NCBI RefSeq assembly: GCF_047511655.1
Contig: NC_133397.1
Span: 14,533,501-14,597,500, forward strand
Origin: Castor canadensis
Taxonomy: Eukaryota > Chordata > Mammalia > Rodentia > Castoridae
DNA length: 64,000 bases
Reading direction: 5' to 3'
The position numbers and the translations under genes are program-made. Below are positions 35,661 through 49,731 of the stretch, in pieces. The notes below the pieces were generated by a model. The model was not told the DNA's origin. It searched no databases and was given only the letters and a program-made list of their open reading frames with translations. The stretch's first letter is position 1, and each line of letters opens with the position of its first letter.

Positions 35661-36339
35661 GGAAAACAAATGTCAAAAGAAGATTCTCTATACTTCTTTG
35701 CTCAAGTTTCCCCCACTGTATGCTAGGAAGAAGACTCAAACCTTTTAGATCCATGATTTACTGTGTTTAGGCTTTCAAGGTGCTTAGCTAATACAGAACA
35801 AGCAAAAGCCATCTAGCGATCAAGTGTCACTTTCTGTTGGAGATTATACACCACAGAAGTATGTAAGTATAACAGAATAAGACCAATGTGACTTCTATAT
35901 TAGTGTGAAGAATAATACTGAGAAATCACAAAAGATAAAAGCCAAATAAGAATCAATAAAATATCAGTTGTTTTTAAAGCAGGCACAACCAAAATTCATA
36001 AATAGGTACAAGATTTAAAAAGGATAAAATAATCTTTGCATTACATTCAGCAAATACTCAAATATTGGTTCAAATTCTGAAGTTCTAAAATCCAAAAACA
36101 TATGTGACAAACTTATAAACGAGTTAGAAAGGAGAACCTGAGTATAGGTTTAGAAAAGTCTTCTTTTTAAATCACTTTAGAGAGCAAAAAAAAAAAAAGA
36201 AAAAGAAAAAGCTATAAATGAGCAGAGGTCTGCAGGAAGAGAAGGAAAGGCACTGAGCATATCTGGGAAAATCTTTCCACCCAGAGAGATCAAAAAGAAC
36301 ACTTGCTATGGTGGGAAACTGCTAGATTGTTGGAGGAGA
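35661..36339. other. Intergenic, nothing recognised
   Basis: AT-rich; an A-rich run at 36186-36215. Confidence 0.5.
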
Positions 36340-36820
36340 AGTAAGAAAACCAGTATGGCTGGACCACAGTGAGGAAAATGTTGTACAACAGCAAGCAGTG
36401 AGATCCAACAGTTACCAGAGGCTGCATATCCAGGACCTTGTAAGCCAGGGAAGGAGGTGGGAGCCACTGGAGGTGTTTGAGCAGAAGAATCACAAAATGC
36501 CTTCACAGGATCATTCTTGCTTCTCTATTGAGAGAAGACAGTAGGAAGAACAAGGCTGAAAAAGAAAGCTCCCTAAGGGGTCTACTGCCCTAATTCAAGG
36601 AAGGAGACAATGATGGTGGAGGGGGTAGTATGGCTTGGAAATTTTGTTTTGAAGGTAGAACCAGTATCATTGGCTGAAGGATATGGAAGTGGGGAATGAA
36701 AGCACAAGATGAGACAAGGATGATTCCAAGGATTTGGGGCTGAGCAACTGCAGGGTAAAGCAGAGATGAGGCAAACTTGGTGTTTCCAGGGTTGGCCTTC
36801 CCATGAGGGAGGGCATAGAA
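36340..36820 (+). repeat. Ancient interspersed repeat, family not assigned
   Basis: GACCTTGTAAGCCAGGGAAG, GGGAGCCACTGGAGGTGTTT, GACAAGGATGATTCCAAGGA and GGGCTGAGCAACTG follow the order of an old mammalian repeat also represented at 3430-3790 and 5935-6225. The open frames on the minus strand here have no known homologue. Confidence 0.45.
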
Positions 36821-37605
36821 GTGTCAACTGCCCATTCCTGCTAAATGTCATGGTCAGTGCGTATTTCTTCCTAACTCAATTTTTTTTTTCATTTTAAGTA
36901 ATTGTCCTTTGGGCTGGTTTTATAAGTTGGAATTGATTTTTTGATATTCTGATTTAGCTTGTCACCCGTAGTGTGCCTAACTTGCTACAACTCATCAAAA
37001 GGCTAAGCTAGGCCAAACCACAGAGGACTAATGTGATTCAAGTAATGAAAAGAATGATAACTGAGAAATTGTTCAAGATTGCTTTCTCTTTGGCCAAGTG
37101 CCAAACCAGCAAGCAAGAGGGGCAAAGGACTAACAGAAAACCAGCCTCCCTGTGAGCAAGCACATCTCCCTGGTGCCTTTCCCGTTTTCCACAGACCAAA
37201 GTTCAGCAGTTGATAAAACCACCACACAAAGTTTAGAATGTGACAGAGCAGAGAAGCAACCAGGACCCAAGTACTAGGGGAGGCACATCCAGGCAGTTTC
37301 TACAGTGTCCCAGTTCTATAGTTTTACACTGTAGTCCCCATTGTTCTCAGCAAATAGATCTGAGTGAATGGTTTCCTCCTAAACAGTGGCCATTCAGGTG
37401 AATCAAGTCCATATTATTAAGCACCTAAATTATGATGTGATTAGGATAAAATAAAGTGGTATATATTATTAAATTGGTATCACTAGATATCCAAGGCCTA
37501 AAGCAGTCAGCTAATTTATTTCATATCACTTTGTATTTTGAGACTCTATTTCTGAGAAATGCCAGACAAACCAAAACTCAAGACTAAAAAAATTTCATTT
37601 TTTAA
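36821..37605. other. Intergenic, nothing recognised
   Basis: No supported gene or repeat. Confidence 0.5.
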
Positions 37606-37620
37606 AAGAAAGAAACTTTT

Positions 37621-37687
37621 TTTTTTCATTATTCATATGTGCATACAATGCTTGGGTCATTTCTCCCCCCTGCCCCCACCCCCTCCC
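37621..37687 (-). mobile_element. 67-bp L1 stub with perfect TSD
   Basis: Only the last bases of an L1 remain, in antisense: poly-T, then TTCATTATTCATATGTGCAT and the C-rich complement of the 3' UTR G-tract. AAGAAAGAAACTTTT flanks it exactly (37606-37620 and 37688-37702). Confidence 0.92.
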
Positions 37688-37984
37688 AAGAAAGAAACTT
37701 TTAATTCTTAGGATTTTATTATTCCCAAATATATCTTACATAGCAAATCTCTAGCAATGACTGAATTGTACAAATATATTTAGAGTTAAAAATTGCTTTT
37801 ATTTTAGCTCTGCAATTCATCTTTAAACTCCAGTAGCTCCGCTTACTCCCCAGTATCCATTCTGGTCCTATCATAATTTTTAATAAAATTCACTGATACA
37901 TAGATAGAGGAAAGGTGAAAAATAAACAGGAGGGTCTTCCCGACTGCAACAATGTGACCACAGTTATTAACCACTATGAAAACC

Positions 37985-38170
37985 AGTTATTTATTAAAAC
38001 ACTCCTACAATGTGCCAGGAACTTCCTAAACATAATTAATCTTTGAGACAAACTCTTTTATTGTTTCCGGTTTTCAGATGAGGAAACTAAGTCATAGAAA
38101 GCCTGAGTAACAGGAATAAGCTCATGTTAAGTAGTTCTCAGTAGAGCCACTTAGCTCCAAAGACTTAGCT
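37985..38170 (-). repeat. MIR SINE, antisense
   Basis: CCTACAATGTGCCAGGAACT ... GGTTTTCAGATGAGGAAACT follow the MIR order. Confidence 0.7.
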
Positions 38171-38404
38171 TTTAAATCTGACACTAGGAGGGTCTCTTCT
38201 GAGCCATATCAACATAAATTTTTCCATGGAAAAATGGCTATGCAAAGTAGAAACATACCAACTCAGATCAAAGAAAACTAGGGCTTTGTTATCAAGGCAA
38301 AGTAATTCACCTATTGCTTTATAAGTATAGTCTTACATCACAGAATCTCTGCAATCACATATAAAACTATTCCTATAAGGGTATAAGGTATGATATCTAA
38401 AGAA

Positions 38405-38500
38405 ATTTAAAACCAGTGGAGTGGCTCAAGTGGTAGAGCGCCAACCTAGCAAGCACAAGGCCAATTTCAGCTCCAGAGAGAGAGAGAGAGAGAGAAAGTT
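38405..38500 (+). repeat. ID-like SINE with (GA)n tail
   Basis: GTGGCTCAAGTGGTAGAGCG ... CCTAGCAAGCACAAGGCC then CTCCA and a GA run at 38476-38496 in place of the usual poly(A). Confidence 0.8.
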
Positions 38501-38738
38501 AGAACTTTGAAGATCAAACATAGTTTATAACTGCCTGAATATATTTAGCTATGTTCACTCTCTGTATAGAGAAACTATTTCAAATTCAAGAGTAGACACT
38601 TGCTTTTCATGGTTTTCTCATAGAAGAAAATGTTAACCTTGCTGCAACCAAGTTTAAGTATATTATCTCCTACGAAACTCCCTTTTCAGCTTATTTATTT
38701 CTCCATTGTTTGCTGCTAACATTTCAAATGCATTCGTA

Positions 38739-38815
38739 GGGTTGGCCCAAGTGGTAGAGTGCCTACCTCGCAAGTGCAAGGCCCTGAGTTCAAAATCCTA
38801 GCACTGCCAAAACAA
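38739..38815 (+). repeat. ID-like SINE
   Basis: GGTTGGCCCAAGTGGTAGAG ... AAGGCCCTGAGTTCAAAATC CTAGCACTGCC-type order. Confidence 0.8.
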
Positions 38816-40959
38816 TTCTTCAAACACATTCTTTAAACTAACTACAAAGAAAAATAGAAGAAAAAAATTTTTTAATTGACTTAGCTACACATATTTAAAG
38901 CAAGTTAGAAATAGAAGTTTTATAATTATCAAATACCTGATATCATCAAGATTCTCTGTTAAATACATTTCAACTGGTATAAAGTCAGTCTACTGATATA
39001 GTTTGAGTACCATAGAACTAGAAGGTAGTTACTTATAGACAATCCTATACAGTCCAATGTTTTCTGGACTCATTGGAATAACTGAGCTGATAATAGGATG
39101 TCAGATTTTGTTAATAGGAGGATGTATTAATAAATTCTGAATACAGTTTGTTAAAATTGAGTCCATTGCAATATATACCATATTAAATTTATCTTATACA
39201 TATATTGCTCAGTGTATCCATCCTGATGTTTATCTCCTGCAAAGGAAAAAAACTTAGACTTTTTTTGTATTGTTTTGTATTGGATTTTGCTGTTGAGAAA
39301 ACTCAAGCTCACTTGTTATTTAGACTCATATTTAATCAATGTGCCAAGAATGCATTCCATATTTAATTATTGTCTTGAAAATATAAACTATTTTAAAATA
39401 ATGTAAATATCAAGATATTCCTACAAAATAATAAAATGTATTAAATTTAAATCAAGAGTGGCAGTGTTAATTTCAAAACAGAAAGGACAAAAACTCATTG
39501 TGACAAAAAGGGAAATTTCACATTGAAAAAAGATAAAAGATAATATACACTAAGAAATTTTAATGACCATAAACCTTTACTCACTGATAATATGGCAACA
39601 AAATATCCAATAAGAAAAGTTGTGTCCCAATAGGGTTTAGCAAGGCTTGAATTATATGGAAATTTTTATTGCACCTCTTTTAGAAACTGACAGAAGTACA
39701 CAAAAATAAAAATAGGACTATAATTTTGTAATGACCATACTAGGTGTATTATTAGATAATTATTAACAAATAATTAACTTTTAATTACAGAACCTGTGCT
39801 CAACATTCACAGTGGATACAAATATGTATGGTATATTTATAAAATGTATATGGTATATTTACAAAAATTATGTAAACAGCAATAAAAAACAACATATTAC
39901 AAAATGTAACAATAACATCAGCTACATATCTATCAATGAAGCAATGTATAAGAAATTATTATTTAAAAAGTGCCATTAGCCTCTGGCCAAGTTTGGACAC
40001 TCAATAGCAACCCCAAAAACTGGGGAGAGGATTCCCCCTTCAGCTCCAGCTAGGTGTCCAGGGCTTTGATCTTGTCTTCTTGATCTTAGTAGGATGTTCA
40101 GAAAGAAGAGGATGTGAATGTGGGAAATGAGACAGACAAAAATGCTTTTGAGCATGAAGGTTCCCGTCTTATTGGCTGAGGTGTGGGTGGTCATTACTGA
40201 ATGCTAATAGGAACAGTGATGAAGGGAACTCCTCCATGACAGGTATCTCACTCAAAGAAACTGTGCAGAATGTGGGTCTTGGAAAGAGTGTTCATTACTC
40301 TAAGCATTCTATGCCATTTTTAATAACATAATGTCATCTTACTTTATAAATTCACCTGGTGACTTAAAGTGCAAGGCAGAATGGAAGCAGATGCAGGAAG
40401 AAAGCATAGACCGGGACAGATTTTATAGGCTGCTGGGAGTGCTTGGTCCAAGTACGCCAGCCTCAGCTTCTCTCGGGTCCACTCTTAACCATAGGCATGC
40501 TCAGTTTTTTCATGACCTCCAACAGCCCCAGTGACCTGCTGCCATCATTCTTTTATTTCAGCCTCATAAATCTCTTCCCAACTGTGTCTGCCTCCTGCTG
40601 AACAGTACCCTACTAGACCAAAGGAAGGTGGTAGTCTGTAAGGACCCTGCTTCCTCCTACGGTCTTCTCAGGAGTCTGGTTTGTCTTCCTCCAGCTCCCC
40701 AACACTGAGTCTTTCACTTTCCTCTTGGCAGCGTTCAAGCACTCTCTCTTCCTCCCTCCTAAAACTCCATATCTTTGCCTCTCAGATCATCAACTTATAT
40801 CACCCTCTAACCCATCATTGCTGCTATTGTCTCTAGATCTTCAGGTCATTCCTCCCCTCCCCCAATTTGTATCTCTAATGCAAATGTCTCTCCAAAATTT
40901 CTGAACTTGTATATGTATTTGTATCATCAACATCTCTACTTAAATATCTAATTAATACC
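38816..40959. other. AT-rich intergenic sequence
   Basis: 2.1 kb with no supported gene. 39965-40260 is locally less AT-rich but I recognise nothing in it. Confidence 0.5.
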
Positions 40960-41445
40960 TCATCTCAATATTTCAAAAGCCAAATACCTGATATGATCCC
41001 CCAGACCTACTCCACTCTCAGCTTTCTACCTCCTGACATTATATTTTATTCTCCTCGTCAACTGCTTCCCAATGATCAGAGTGACCCATTTAAATTATAA
41101 ATCAGAGCTTACTCTCTCCTCTCCATTAAGTGCTTGCTTAAATCTTAATTTGTCAATGAGCTCTACCCAAACCACTCAACTTAGCATTACAACCTTCTCA
41201 TAGCCCTCTCCTTTCCCTTATACCTTTTGCTTCTGCTTACCACCTGCACATATCCTATGTTTTATTTAGTTTTCATGTTTATTGTTTATCTTCTGTCTGC
41301 CCTTTCTATGGAAGGCCAACAAGAGCAGGAAATTTTGTCTGTTTTATTCACTGATGTATCCTAAATGCCTAGAACCTGAGGCATTTATTTATTGGATAGT
41401 AGTTGTCCAATAAATATTCCTAAATAAATAAAATTAATTCTCTAA
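40960..41445 (+). repeat. L2 LINE 3' region
   Basis: CAGAGTGACCCATTTAAATT ... CTGTTTTATTCACTGATGTA TCCTAAATGCCTAGAAC ... CCAATAAATATT is the typical L2 tail, diverged. Confidence 0.6.
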
Positions 41446-41524
41446 GTTCTTATATTCAGGAAAAGTAATAAACATTTGAGCAACTGTTTATGATAGAACT
41501 CAAATATAAATTGCTATCATTCGT

Positions 41525-41715
41525 TAAATTGCTACAATGTACCAGCTCACTATGGGGCAAATTATAAACTTTACCTATTAATTCTGATTAACACTCTGAC
41601 AGATAGATCTAGCAACAATTTGCAGATAAAGAAACAAAATCTAAAGGGTTAGTGTAGGTCAGAGTCAGACCTATCTCCAAAACCCACATTCTTTCAGTTA
41701 CAATATGCTGCTTCT
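41525..41715 (-). repeat. MIR SINE, degraded, antisense
   Basis: TACAATGTACCAGCTCACTA ... TTTGCAGATAAAGAAACAAA ... AGGTCAGAGTCAGAC follow the antisense MIR layout loosely. Confidence 0.5.
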
Positions 41716-44500
41716 GCTTTCACTTTGTTTGTGTAACACTCTTTTGGAAATGTAGAGTATGATGCAACCAGAAGTCATGGTGCATTTATTTTCATCTCTT
41801 GCCTGCCTCCTTTTCAACTACAAAGCCACAGCACAATCTGTTGAATAGGTCCCCATATGTCAGAGACAGAGCTACTAATCTGCATCTTGCCATAGTGTTA
41901 AAGTCAGAGGGAAGTAAAGAACTAAATATTCCATCAGCAAGATGAATATCTAATAGACAGTCTTGCCAGTGGAGCTCAGAAGAAGCAGTTCCGTATGAGT
42001 AGATTTTATTTCTCCAGATGAGGCAGACATGTTTTACTGCATCAGATGAAGCAGGCATGTTTTGTCAAATCATATAATTTCCAAAAGTGAAAATTCTTTT
42101 ATGGCTGTGGGCCCAGCAATTTTATAAAACATAGAGAATTAAAGAATATTGAATCATAAGTAATCATCTCAAACATTTAATACAAAACAACATACTTTTT
42201 TGGTTTCTATTGAAAGATAAGATAAAAGTCAGACATGTGAAAAAGGATTTAAAAAAGAGTATTGAGTCTATGTATCAATACTTTAAAATGTTTGATTCAC
42301 ATAATTAAACACATCTTACCTCTTATAACCCACACTCAGAAATGAGTTGTGATAAAAAGTAATTCAAGTGAATCCATTTTTAGGGATTCACTAATTTAAA
42401 TAAAATCCATTCTCACATATTCCTGAGTATTGTTACATCTGACCTCCTTATTCTAATCTTGTCCAGTGATAACTTGAGAAGGTTGTGTTTTAAGTTTTTA
42501 ATATATTCTATACAATAAATTTAGAATTTTTTTCCCACTAATTTGGTGATCTGGACTTCAGCATAAATAAAACTAGGATGAAATGTGTGCATATACATTT
42601 TAAAGACATAAGAAATGAGAACACAGGCATAAATTGATTGTTTTAGAAGCATCTTCCCTATTAAATAGTCTTACATTCCTGAATTGCATATTCATATATT
42701 AAAATACTAATTAATATCTGATTTATTGTCAATATTTTATATTATTAAAACACAGCATTGCCTAGTATGCAAAAAATTAACTAGCAAATTATACAGAGTA
42801 AATTTTTAGTTTTCTCATCAACAACACATAAACCTAAATGTCACTTAGTATCGTGTCATATCGTTAATGTCTAACATAGAAAATAAATATTCTACTTAAG
42901 GAAATTAAACTTTCCCATTATTTTTTATTTCAATCAATACTCTAAATTATGAATATGCAAACTACTTTTTCATGAACCTATTTGTAACATGACTATATAT
43001 TTTAGCTTTTTAAACATTAACTATGATACTAGGCAACATTTCTACTTTCTTGAATTTCTTCCTTTGTAGTTCTTGCCTATAAGATTTAAGAAAAATGATG
43101 TTTCATTTTTATCTAACTTTTTAATGTGTGACTTCTGTGTGGCCCCAACCAAGTTGTCAGGCTCATGTGAACTGTGACCATGTTTTAAATTCATTATATA
43201 ATCCAGAGTTAACTTAACATGTTGCATATAGCTGTGCTCAGTTAAAAAAGGAAAAGGCAAAAGGTAGGAAGGAAGGAAGAAAAGTGATAGAAAGTAGATA
43301 AGAGTTGTAAAGTTTATGGGCAAAACATTACCTTTCATTTCTGTTCTACAAGTATTTATTATGTGCCTGGTAGTACTAGGTTAGGACCCAAAGTCTTATA
43401 ATCTGCTTGCTTAAGAAAATCACTTAACATAAAAATGAATTTAATTTTCTGAAAATAAGAATTATGGTGATTGATAAGGATAATTTAATGAAGCAAAATA
43501 TAGACAGCATTGTAAACTTTTTAAAAAATATATAAATACAAATGTGCATTAGGTTAACAAATTAGCAATAATTTTTCAAACAAACATAATGAAAAAAATT
43601 GAGAAGTAGGTTCAGAAATAAGGTTAAATTTTCCTAGTTCTTATAAAAGTACAACAAAGTAGAGCAAGATATCCAGAAGAGAGATGTTTGAAATAAACAT
43701 GAATCCTGCATTCCTCAGATAAATATTGAATGCTGAAGGGGGTAATAATTCTGAGACAAAATATAAAATCCTTACTATAGATGACCTCATAAGTTGAATA
43801 AGGAAAAGGGGAGAGTAAAATGTATAATAAAAGTTGAGAGTAATAAATCTTACACTACTATGGAGAAATTATGATGAAGTCTTCTTTATTTCTAAAAGTA
43901 TGATTCCACGCAAAAACACTTTCAATCAGGAACATTACAAAAAAGTAGATAGGGAAGCAGATGGCAGCTATATGGAGTATTTTATAAAAAGAATAGTGTT
44001 TCAAAAAGGGAGAACATGACAGGAAATCAAAGAAAACTTTTGAAGAAAGAGAATTGAGAAGGAAAGGAGGGAGGAAGGGAGGGAGGGAGGGAAAAGGCAC
44101 GTCTTGCGTTTGAATCATGTCTGAGCATACAGGGCTTAGACAAAGGATTTCTCCAAAGGCACATGAATCACTAGCAAATGAGATTATTCATTGTTCTTTA
44201 CTGGGCTGTAATATGTGAAAAACCAAAAAATAATTTGTTCTAAATTCCAGAATTTCAGTATACAACTTTCAACCAAAAAGTCTCTTTTAATCTTCTGATT
44301 TGTTAAAAGAAATCAAATTCTCAGAATTAAAAGGGACTTTAAAATATAAAACAGAGAATGATTCATCACCATAAGAAGAGAATTAAAATGTTTCAGTATA
44401 TCTTTGTAAACTATAATCCCTCCCCATTTTGTGTAGAGTATAAGATGAACAACATACCACTAACAATTTTGTAAATCTGCAGCTAAACTAAATTGTTCAT
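41716..44500. other. AT-rich intergenic sequence
   Basis: No gene seen. Small purine runs at 43260-43280 and 44057-44093 (GGGA units); a short MIR-like piece at 43335-43385 (AAGTATTTATTATGTGCCTG). Confidence 0.5.
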
Positions 44501-44515
44501 CATTGTGCTATTTTA

Positions 44516-46168
44516 TTAGTTTTTTATTTTTTATTATTCTTTTATTCACATGTGCATACATTGTTTGGGTCATTTCTCCCTCCTGCCCCCACCTCCACCC
44601 TCTTCCCCTCTCTCCCCCTCCCTTCCAGGCAGAACCTGTTCTGCGCTTTTCTCTAGTTCTATTGAAGAGAAGAAATAAGCAATAATAAGAAAGACATAGC
44701 ATTTTTGCTAGTTGAGATAAGGACAGCTATACAAAAAGATTCCTAGCATTGCTTTCATGTACAAATGTGTTACAACCCAGGTTGATTCATCTCTAACTGA
44801 TCTTTACACTGGTTCCTGATCCCCTTCTTGTGTTGACCTCTTGCTTTAAGGTTTCTGTATTAATTCTTCTGGAGTGGGGACATCAAATGCTTTCATGTTT
44901 TGGGTTTCCTATCTAACCCTATACCTCCCGTATATGTTTTCCCCTTGTCATAGAACCCAAGTCCTACAACATTGCTGTATGTGCCCTAGATCTAAAGACT
45001 GCATATGAAGGAGAACATATGATTTTTGGTCTTCTGAGTCTGGCTAACCTTGCTCAGAATGATGGTCTCCAGTTCCATTCATTTACTTGCAAACAATAAG
45101 ATTTCATTTTTCTTCGTGGCTGAGTAAAATTCCATTGTGTATAAATACCACATTTTCTTGATCCAGTCATCAGTCATCTTGGCTCTTTCCATAACTTGGC
45201 TATTGTGAATAGTGATGCAGTAAACATGGGTGTGCATCTCCCTCTGGAGTAACCTGTGTCACATTCCTGTGGTTATATCCCCAGGAGTGGGATTGCTGGA
45301 TCATAGGGCAGATCTATGTTTAGATTTTTAAGAAGCTTCCATATTTTTTTCCAGAGTGGTTGAACTAGCTTGCATTCCCACCAGCAGTGTACAAGGGTTC
45401 CTTTTTCCCCACATCCTTGCCAACACATGTTGGTGGTGGTGTTTTTGATGATGGCTATTCTAACAGGGATGAGGTGGAATCTTAGTGTGGTTTTGATTTG
45501 CATTTCCTTTATGACTAGAGATGGTGAGCACTTTTTCATGTGTTTTTTGCCCATTTCAATTTCTTCTTTTGAGAAAGTTCTGTTTAGTTCAGTTGCCCAT
45601 TTCTTAATTGGTTCATTGATTTTGGGAGAGTTTAGTTTCTTAAGTTCCCTGTATAGTCTGGTTATCAGTCCCTTGACTGATGTATAGCTAGCAAATATTT
45701 TCCCCCACTCTGTGGGTACTCTCTTCAGTTTAGAGACCATTTCTTTTGTTGTGCAAAAGCTTTTTAATTTTATGAATTCCCATTTGTCCATTCTTTCTCT
45801 TAGTTGCTGGGCTGCTGGGATTCTATTGAGGAAGTCCTTTCTATACCTATTAGTACCAGAGTCTTTTCTGCTTCTTCCTGTACTCACTTCAGAGTTTCAG
45901 GTCTGATATTAAGGTCCTTGATCCATTTTGAGTTGATACTAGTACAGGGTAATAAACATGGATCTAGTTTTAGTTTCTTGCAGATGGATAACCACTTTTC
46001 CCAGCAGCACTTGTTGAAGAAGCGGTCTTTTCTCCATCGTATATTTTTGGCAACTCTGTCAAAAATGAAGTGGGTATAGTTGTGTGGCTTCATACCCGGG
46101 TCCTCTATTCTGTTCCACTGGTCTTCATGTCTGTTTTGTGCCAATACCATGCTGTTTTATTGCTATTG
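44516..46168 (-). mobile_element. 5'-truncated L1 (1.65 kb), antisense
   Basis: T-rich end on the left, ATTCACATGTGCATACATTG, C-rich tract, 3' UTR, then the ORF2 C-terminal part rightwards to the AWYWHKNR region. CATTGTGCTATTTTA (44501-44515) and CATTATGCTATTTTA (46169-46183) form a TSD with one mismatch. Confidence 0.9.
45050..46168 (-). pseudogene. L1 ORF2 C-terminal fragment
   Basis: The 204-residue frame 45273-45887 and the 88-residue frame 45884-46150 encode the end of ORF2p, including the Cys-rich motif read as C-x3-C-x7-H-x4-C (within [18 protein letters not shown]). Frames overlap, so there is a frameshift near 45885. Without the endonuclease and RT domains it has no activity. Confidence 0.85.
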
Positions 46169-46309
46169 CATTATGCTATTTTAAATAGAATCCTGTGGCA
46201 TCCTACCTTAATCTATAATTTTTTTAAATCTCTTAAGATTTAACTATCATATTTAATACAAATCCCCTTCCCAGTCAGGATCAGTTTCTCAACTTTTGCA
46301 CCTCTCTAT

Positions 46310-46470
46310 CACTCTTTTGACTCTTCTATATTACCTGTAAATGTGTTTTTCTCTGCAATTAGATTGAAACTCCACATCTTGTCTATCTTCTTAACTCCCA
46401 CCATATTTAGCAAAGTGCCTTGCATATATCAAATTCTAATAGAATGTTTATTAAGCTTAATAATGTGTTT
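46310..46470 (+). repeat. L2 LINE 3' end
   Basis: TAGATTGAAACTCCACATCT TGTCTATCTT-type text and AGCAAAGTGCCTTGCATATA fit an L2/MIR tail. Confidence 0.5.
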
Positions 46471-49400
46471 TACCTATTTTAGTCTAGCAATATTTCATGC
46501 CTTCTTTCACATTTACCAATATGTAATATTTTATGCTTGAAGATTAAGTATGTTATAAATTTTGTTATACTTCAAGTACAATCTCAATGATTTTTATTAT
46601 TCTATCCCAATTTAAAACATTCTTCCCTAGTGTGCAGTCTCTGTAAGAAAAAGCTGTTAGGCAAAGGAACTTCACATTCCAGTTCTAACAAATTCTCAAG
46701 CAGTTTTCAAAGACACATAAGAATGTGTTAGCCATAGCTAAGAATTGTGCCATAAAATCAGTTTTACTCAAAAACTAGAAAGGGTTGCAAAGTGACAGTT
46801 TTCTCCCCTCTCTGTCAGGGACTTATGCTCTCACTCTCTGGAGCAGAAATAGAAAACTGAGCAAAATGCATTTTTTACAAAACTAAACAATACATAATAA
46901 TGTGAATATAATGAATGCCTCTGGTGATACACCTAAAAATTACTAAAGTAGTAAATTTTTGTATATTTTACCACAAACAGAAGACTAAAAACCATTTTTA
47001 ATAATTAGCTTGTAGTAAAAGGTTCTCCATGAAAATTGGCACAGTACATTAACCTTGTTAAAATAAATTGGCCCAAACATGCACAGTGCTTGAATTCTGC
47101 CTTAATAAAGTAGGTATTCTAAAAAGCAAATATTCAAAACATGTAATGGAGGTGCCTAAGCTGAGGGTGAATATTTCTACACCCAGGTTTGGCAGTTGGG
47201 ATCCCTAATGTTCATCTTCTTTTTATTTACAACATGTAAAAGAGAAGAAAAGCTGTTTTCCAAAATGTGAGCAATATTAATTACTAGTAAACACATGTTA
47301 TATCTAACATTAGTCCCACAAAAGTCCATCAAGCCATCCCTACTGCACTTCACTCTCCCTCCCTAGCAATCACAAGCACTAGGGTCACTGAAACTTTATT
47401 TTCTCCAAGTGGGGAAAATGGGTGACATCAGTAGAATTTTCTTCTCGGCACACTTCAGAAAATTCAAGCAACCATTTTGTGGTTCATCTAATATGATTCA
47501 AATGGAATAGGAACAATTTAAGAGTAATTTCCATATTAGTTCAACAGGCCTGAACCACCATTCTAAAGATAGATTCCTTTTAAAAAATTCTTGTATAGAA
47601 GAATGATAAGTGCTATGATCTGAGTTTTATAAGTGAAAGTATTTAGAGAAATAAAGTCATTTGTAAAGTTCCAGACTCATGATTTTCCCTCTATAAATGT
47701 TTGTTGAAGGCATAAAATGAATGAGTTAAGGCAGAGATCAGATACTTCCTATATGAAATACATGAAAGGTAGATGACAACAACCACCCTAATCTTTGTTC
47801 TTTTTTTTAATTTTTATCATCCTTTAATAGCAAATAAGAGTTGCTAAGAAACCTAAAAGTATTATATATTTTTTGTTATTTACACTTAATGGTTGTCTGT
47901 CTTTATGCTTCACCTTTTATTTCCAATTAGTATCCCATAAGGCATTTTATTTGCAGAATAGAATATCAGAAGTTATTTTAGTGATTACAATAAGCCATAT
48001 GAGGAAACATCTGAAAGCCAAATAAGGCTACATGACATAAGCAAGGTCATGTAGAGAGTCAGCTCCAGTCTCCTAACTGCTCTTTTAGGTATTTAGTGGG
48101 GTTTGTTGCTAGATTCTATGTCAATTAAAGTTGCATGTTTTTTTAAAAAACAGGGACCATCTCCTATATCAGAAGTATCTGGTAAACTGCTAGACATTTG
48201 TTGGGTTTAAGTAAATGTTTGATGATTATTATAAAATACTTATAGTCACAGAATTACAACTAACAGTATTCTGATGCCCAAGTATCACAACATAGACCAT
48301 TCATTATATAAGACAGCACAAGATTAACACATTAAAAAATTCTTTTATAATGATTTGATTTCTATTTACTATAATTTTTTAAGTATACCATAGACTGTGT
48401 TACTGCTCCATCATAACATTGACCATTTTGGTTCCTAAATGCAGTTTCTACTAACAAATTAGAAGATAAAACCTCCTTTGGAGCCATTTTATCAAGGCAT
48501 ACAGTGCTTTTGAAATGTTCGCAGGGACAGCCTATTTTCCTTGGTGCTTAGAATCTCTAATAAGGAAAAACCATGAGAAAAACTTTCAGAAGTTGATAAG
48601 GGAACTTAGTACTATTTAAAATGAACTATAATTTTTCTCTAAGTGAAACTATAATGATAGAAGATTGATGTCTAAAATATTTGAGACATAAGTCTTCTAC
48701 TCACTGAGGAACCATTACTTAAGGAAATGTAAGTGCCTATTGCTAAGCAAAAGAAGGCAGTCTGCAAAGGCTTCATCTATTCTGTACCCTTCAAACTGTA
48801 TCATGTTCTAAAAATGCAAAACTATAGACAACTAAAAAGAATCGGCAGATGCCAGGGGTTGTGGGGAGTGGGATGGGAATGGGGAGAAATGAATGGGAGG
48901 GAGAGAATTTTTAAACTATTGAAACTATTTTGTATAGCACTAGAATGATGGATTCATGAAATTATGCTTTTGTCAAAACAAATAAAGCTGTATACACAGC
49001 GTAACACACAGTAAACCATAATATAAACTAAGAGCTTTAATGAATAATGATACATCAAGATCATTCATCTATTCTAGATCAACTGCCACACCAATGCAGA
49101 GTGTCATTAGAAAAGGGGAGGCATGTAGAGGAATGTTCTGAACTTCCTATCCAAATGCCCTATAAACCCAAATGTGTTCTAATAAGCTAATTCTATTAAC
49201 TTTTGAAACAACTATTATAAAAATGTTAATGCTTTATACAAACTATGGTCTCTCATTTCTTAGCAAAAATTTTGATCTACTCATAGAGTTTGTCTTTTCA
49301 GTAAACACATTTCAGCTCTATATAACTTACAACATTGCATGTTAATGGATTATTGATGTCATTACATTTTATTTCTTTGTAACTACCTCCAAACATCTTT

Positions 49401-49731
49401 ATTTTTCATGTACCACTGTCAAAAATATTCCTAGATACACCTCCACTTTATGATATTCTGATTAAAATACCTATAGTTCAACAAATTTCTTTCCAGTTTA
49501 AAACCATTTTTAGTACTAAAACTGAAACATATATATGAATCAAATTAGTATTTGGATAAATAAATCAGTATGCACCTCAAAATTACATTAGGTTAACTTC
49601 TATGCTACAATGTCACAAACAAATTAAAATTTTCTAATACTTAATGTTTGTGGTTTGTCATGTTCTCCTCCTTAAAAAAAGGAAATTTGAAATGGAAAGA
49701 GAAATTTTGTGAAAGTATATTAATATATTTT
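46471..49731. other. AT-rich intergenic sequence
   Basis: 3.3 kb without a supported gene. A weak MIR-like piece at 47995-48095. Confidence 0.5.
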
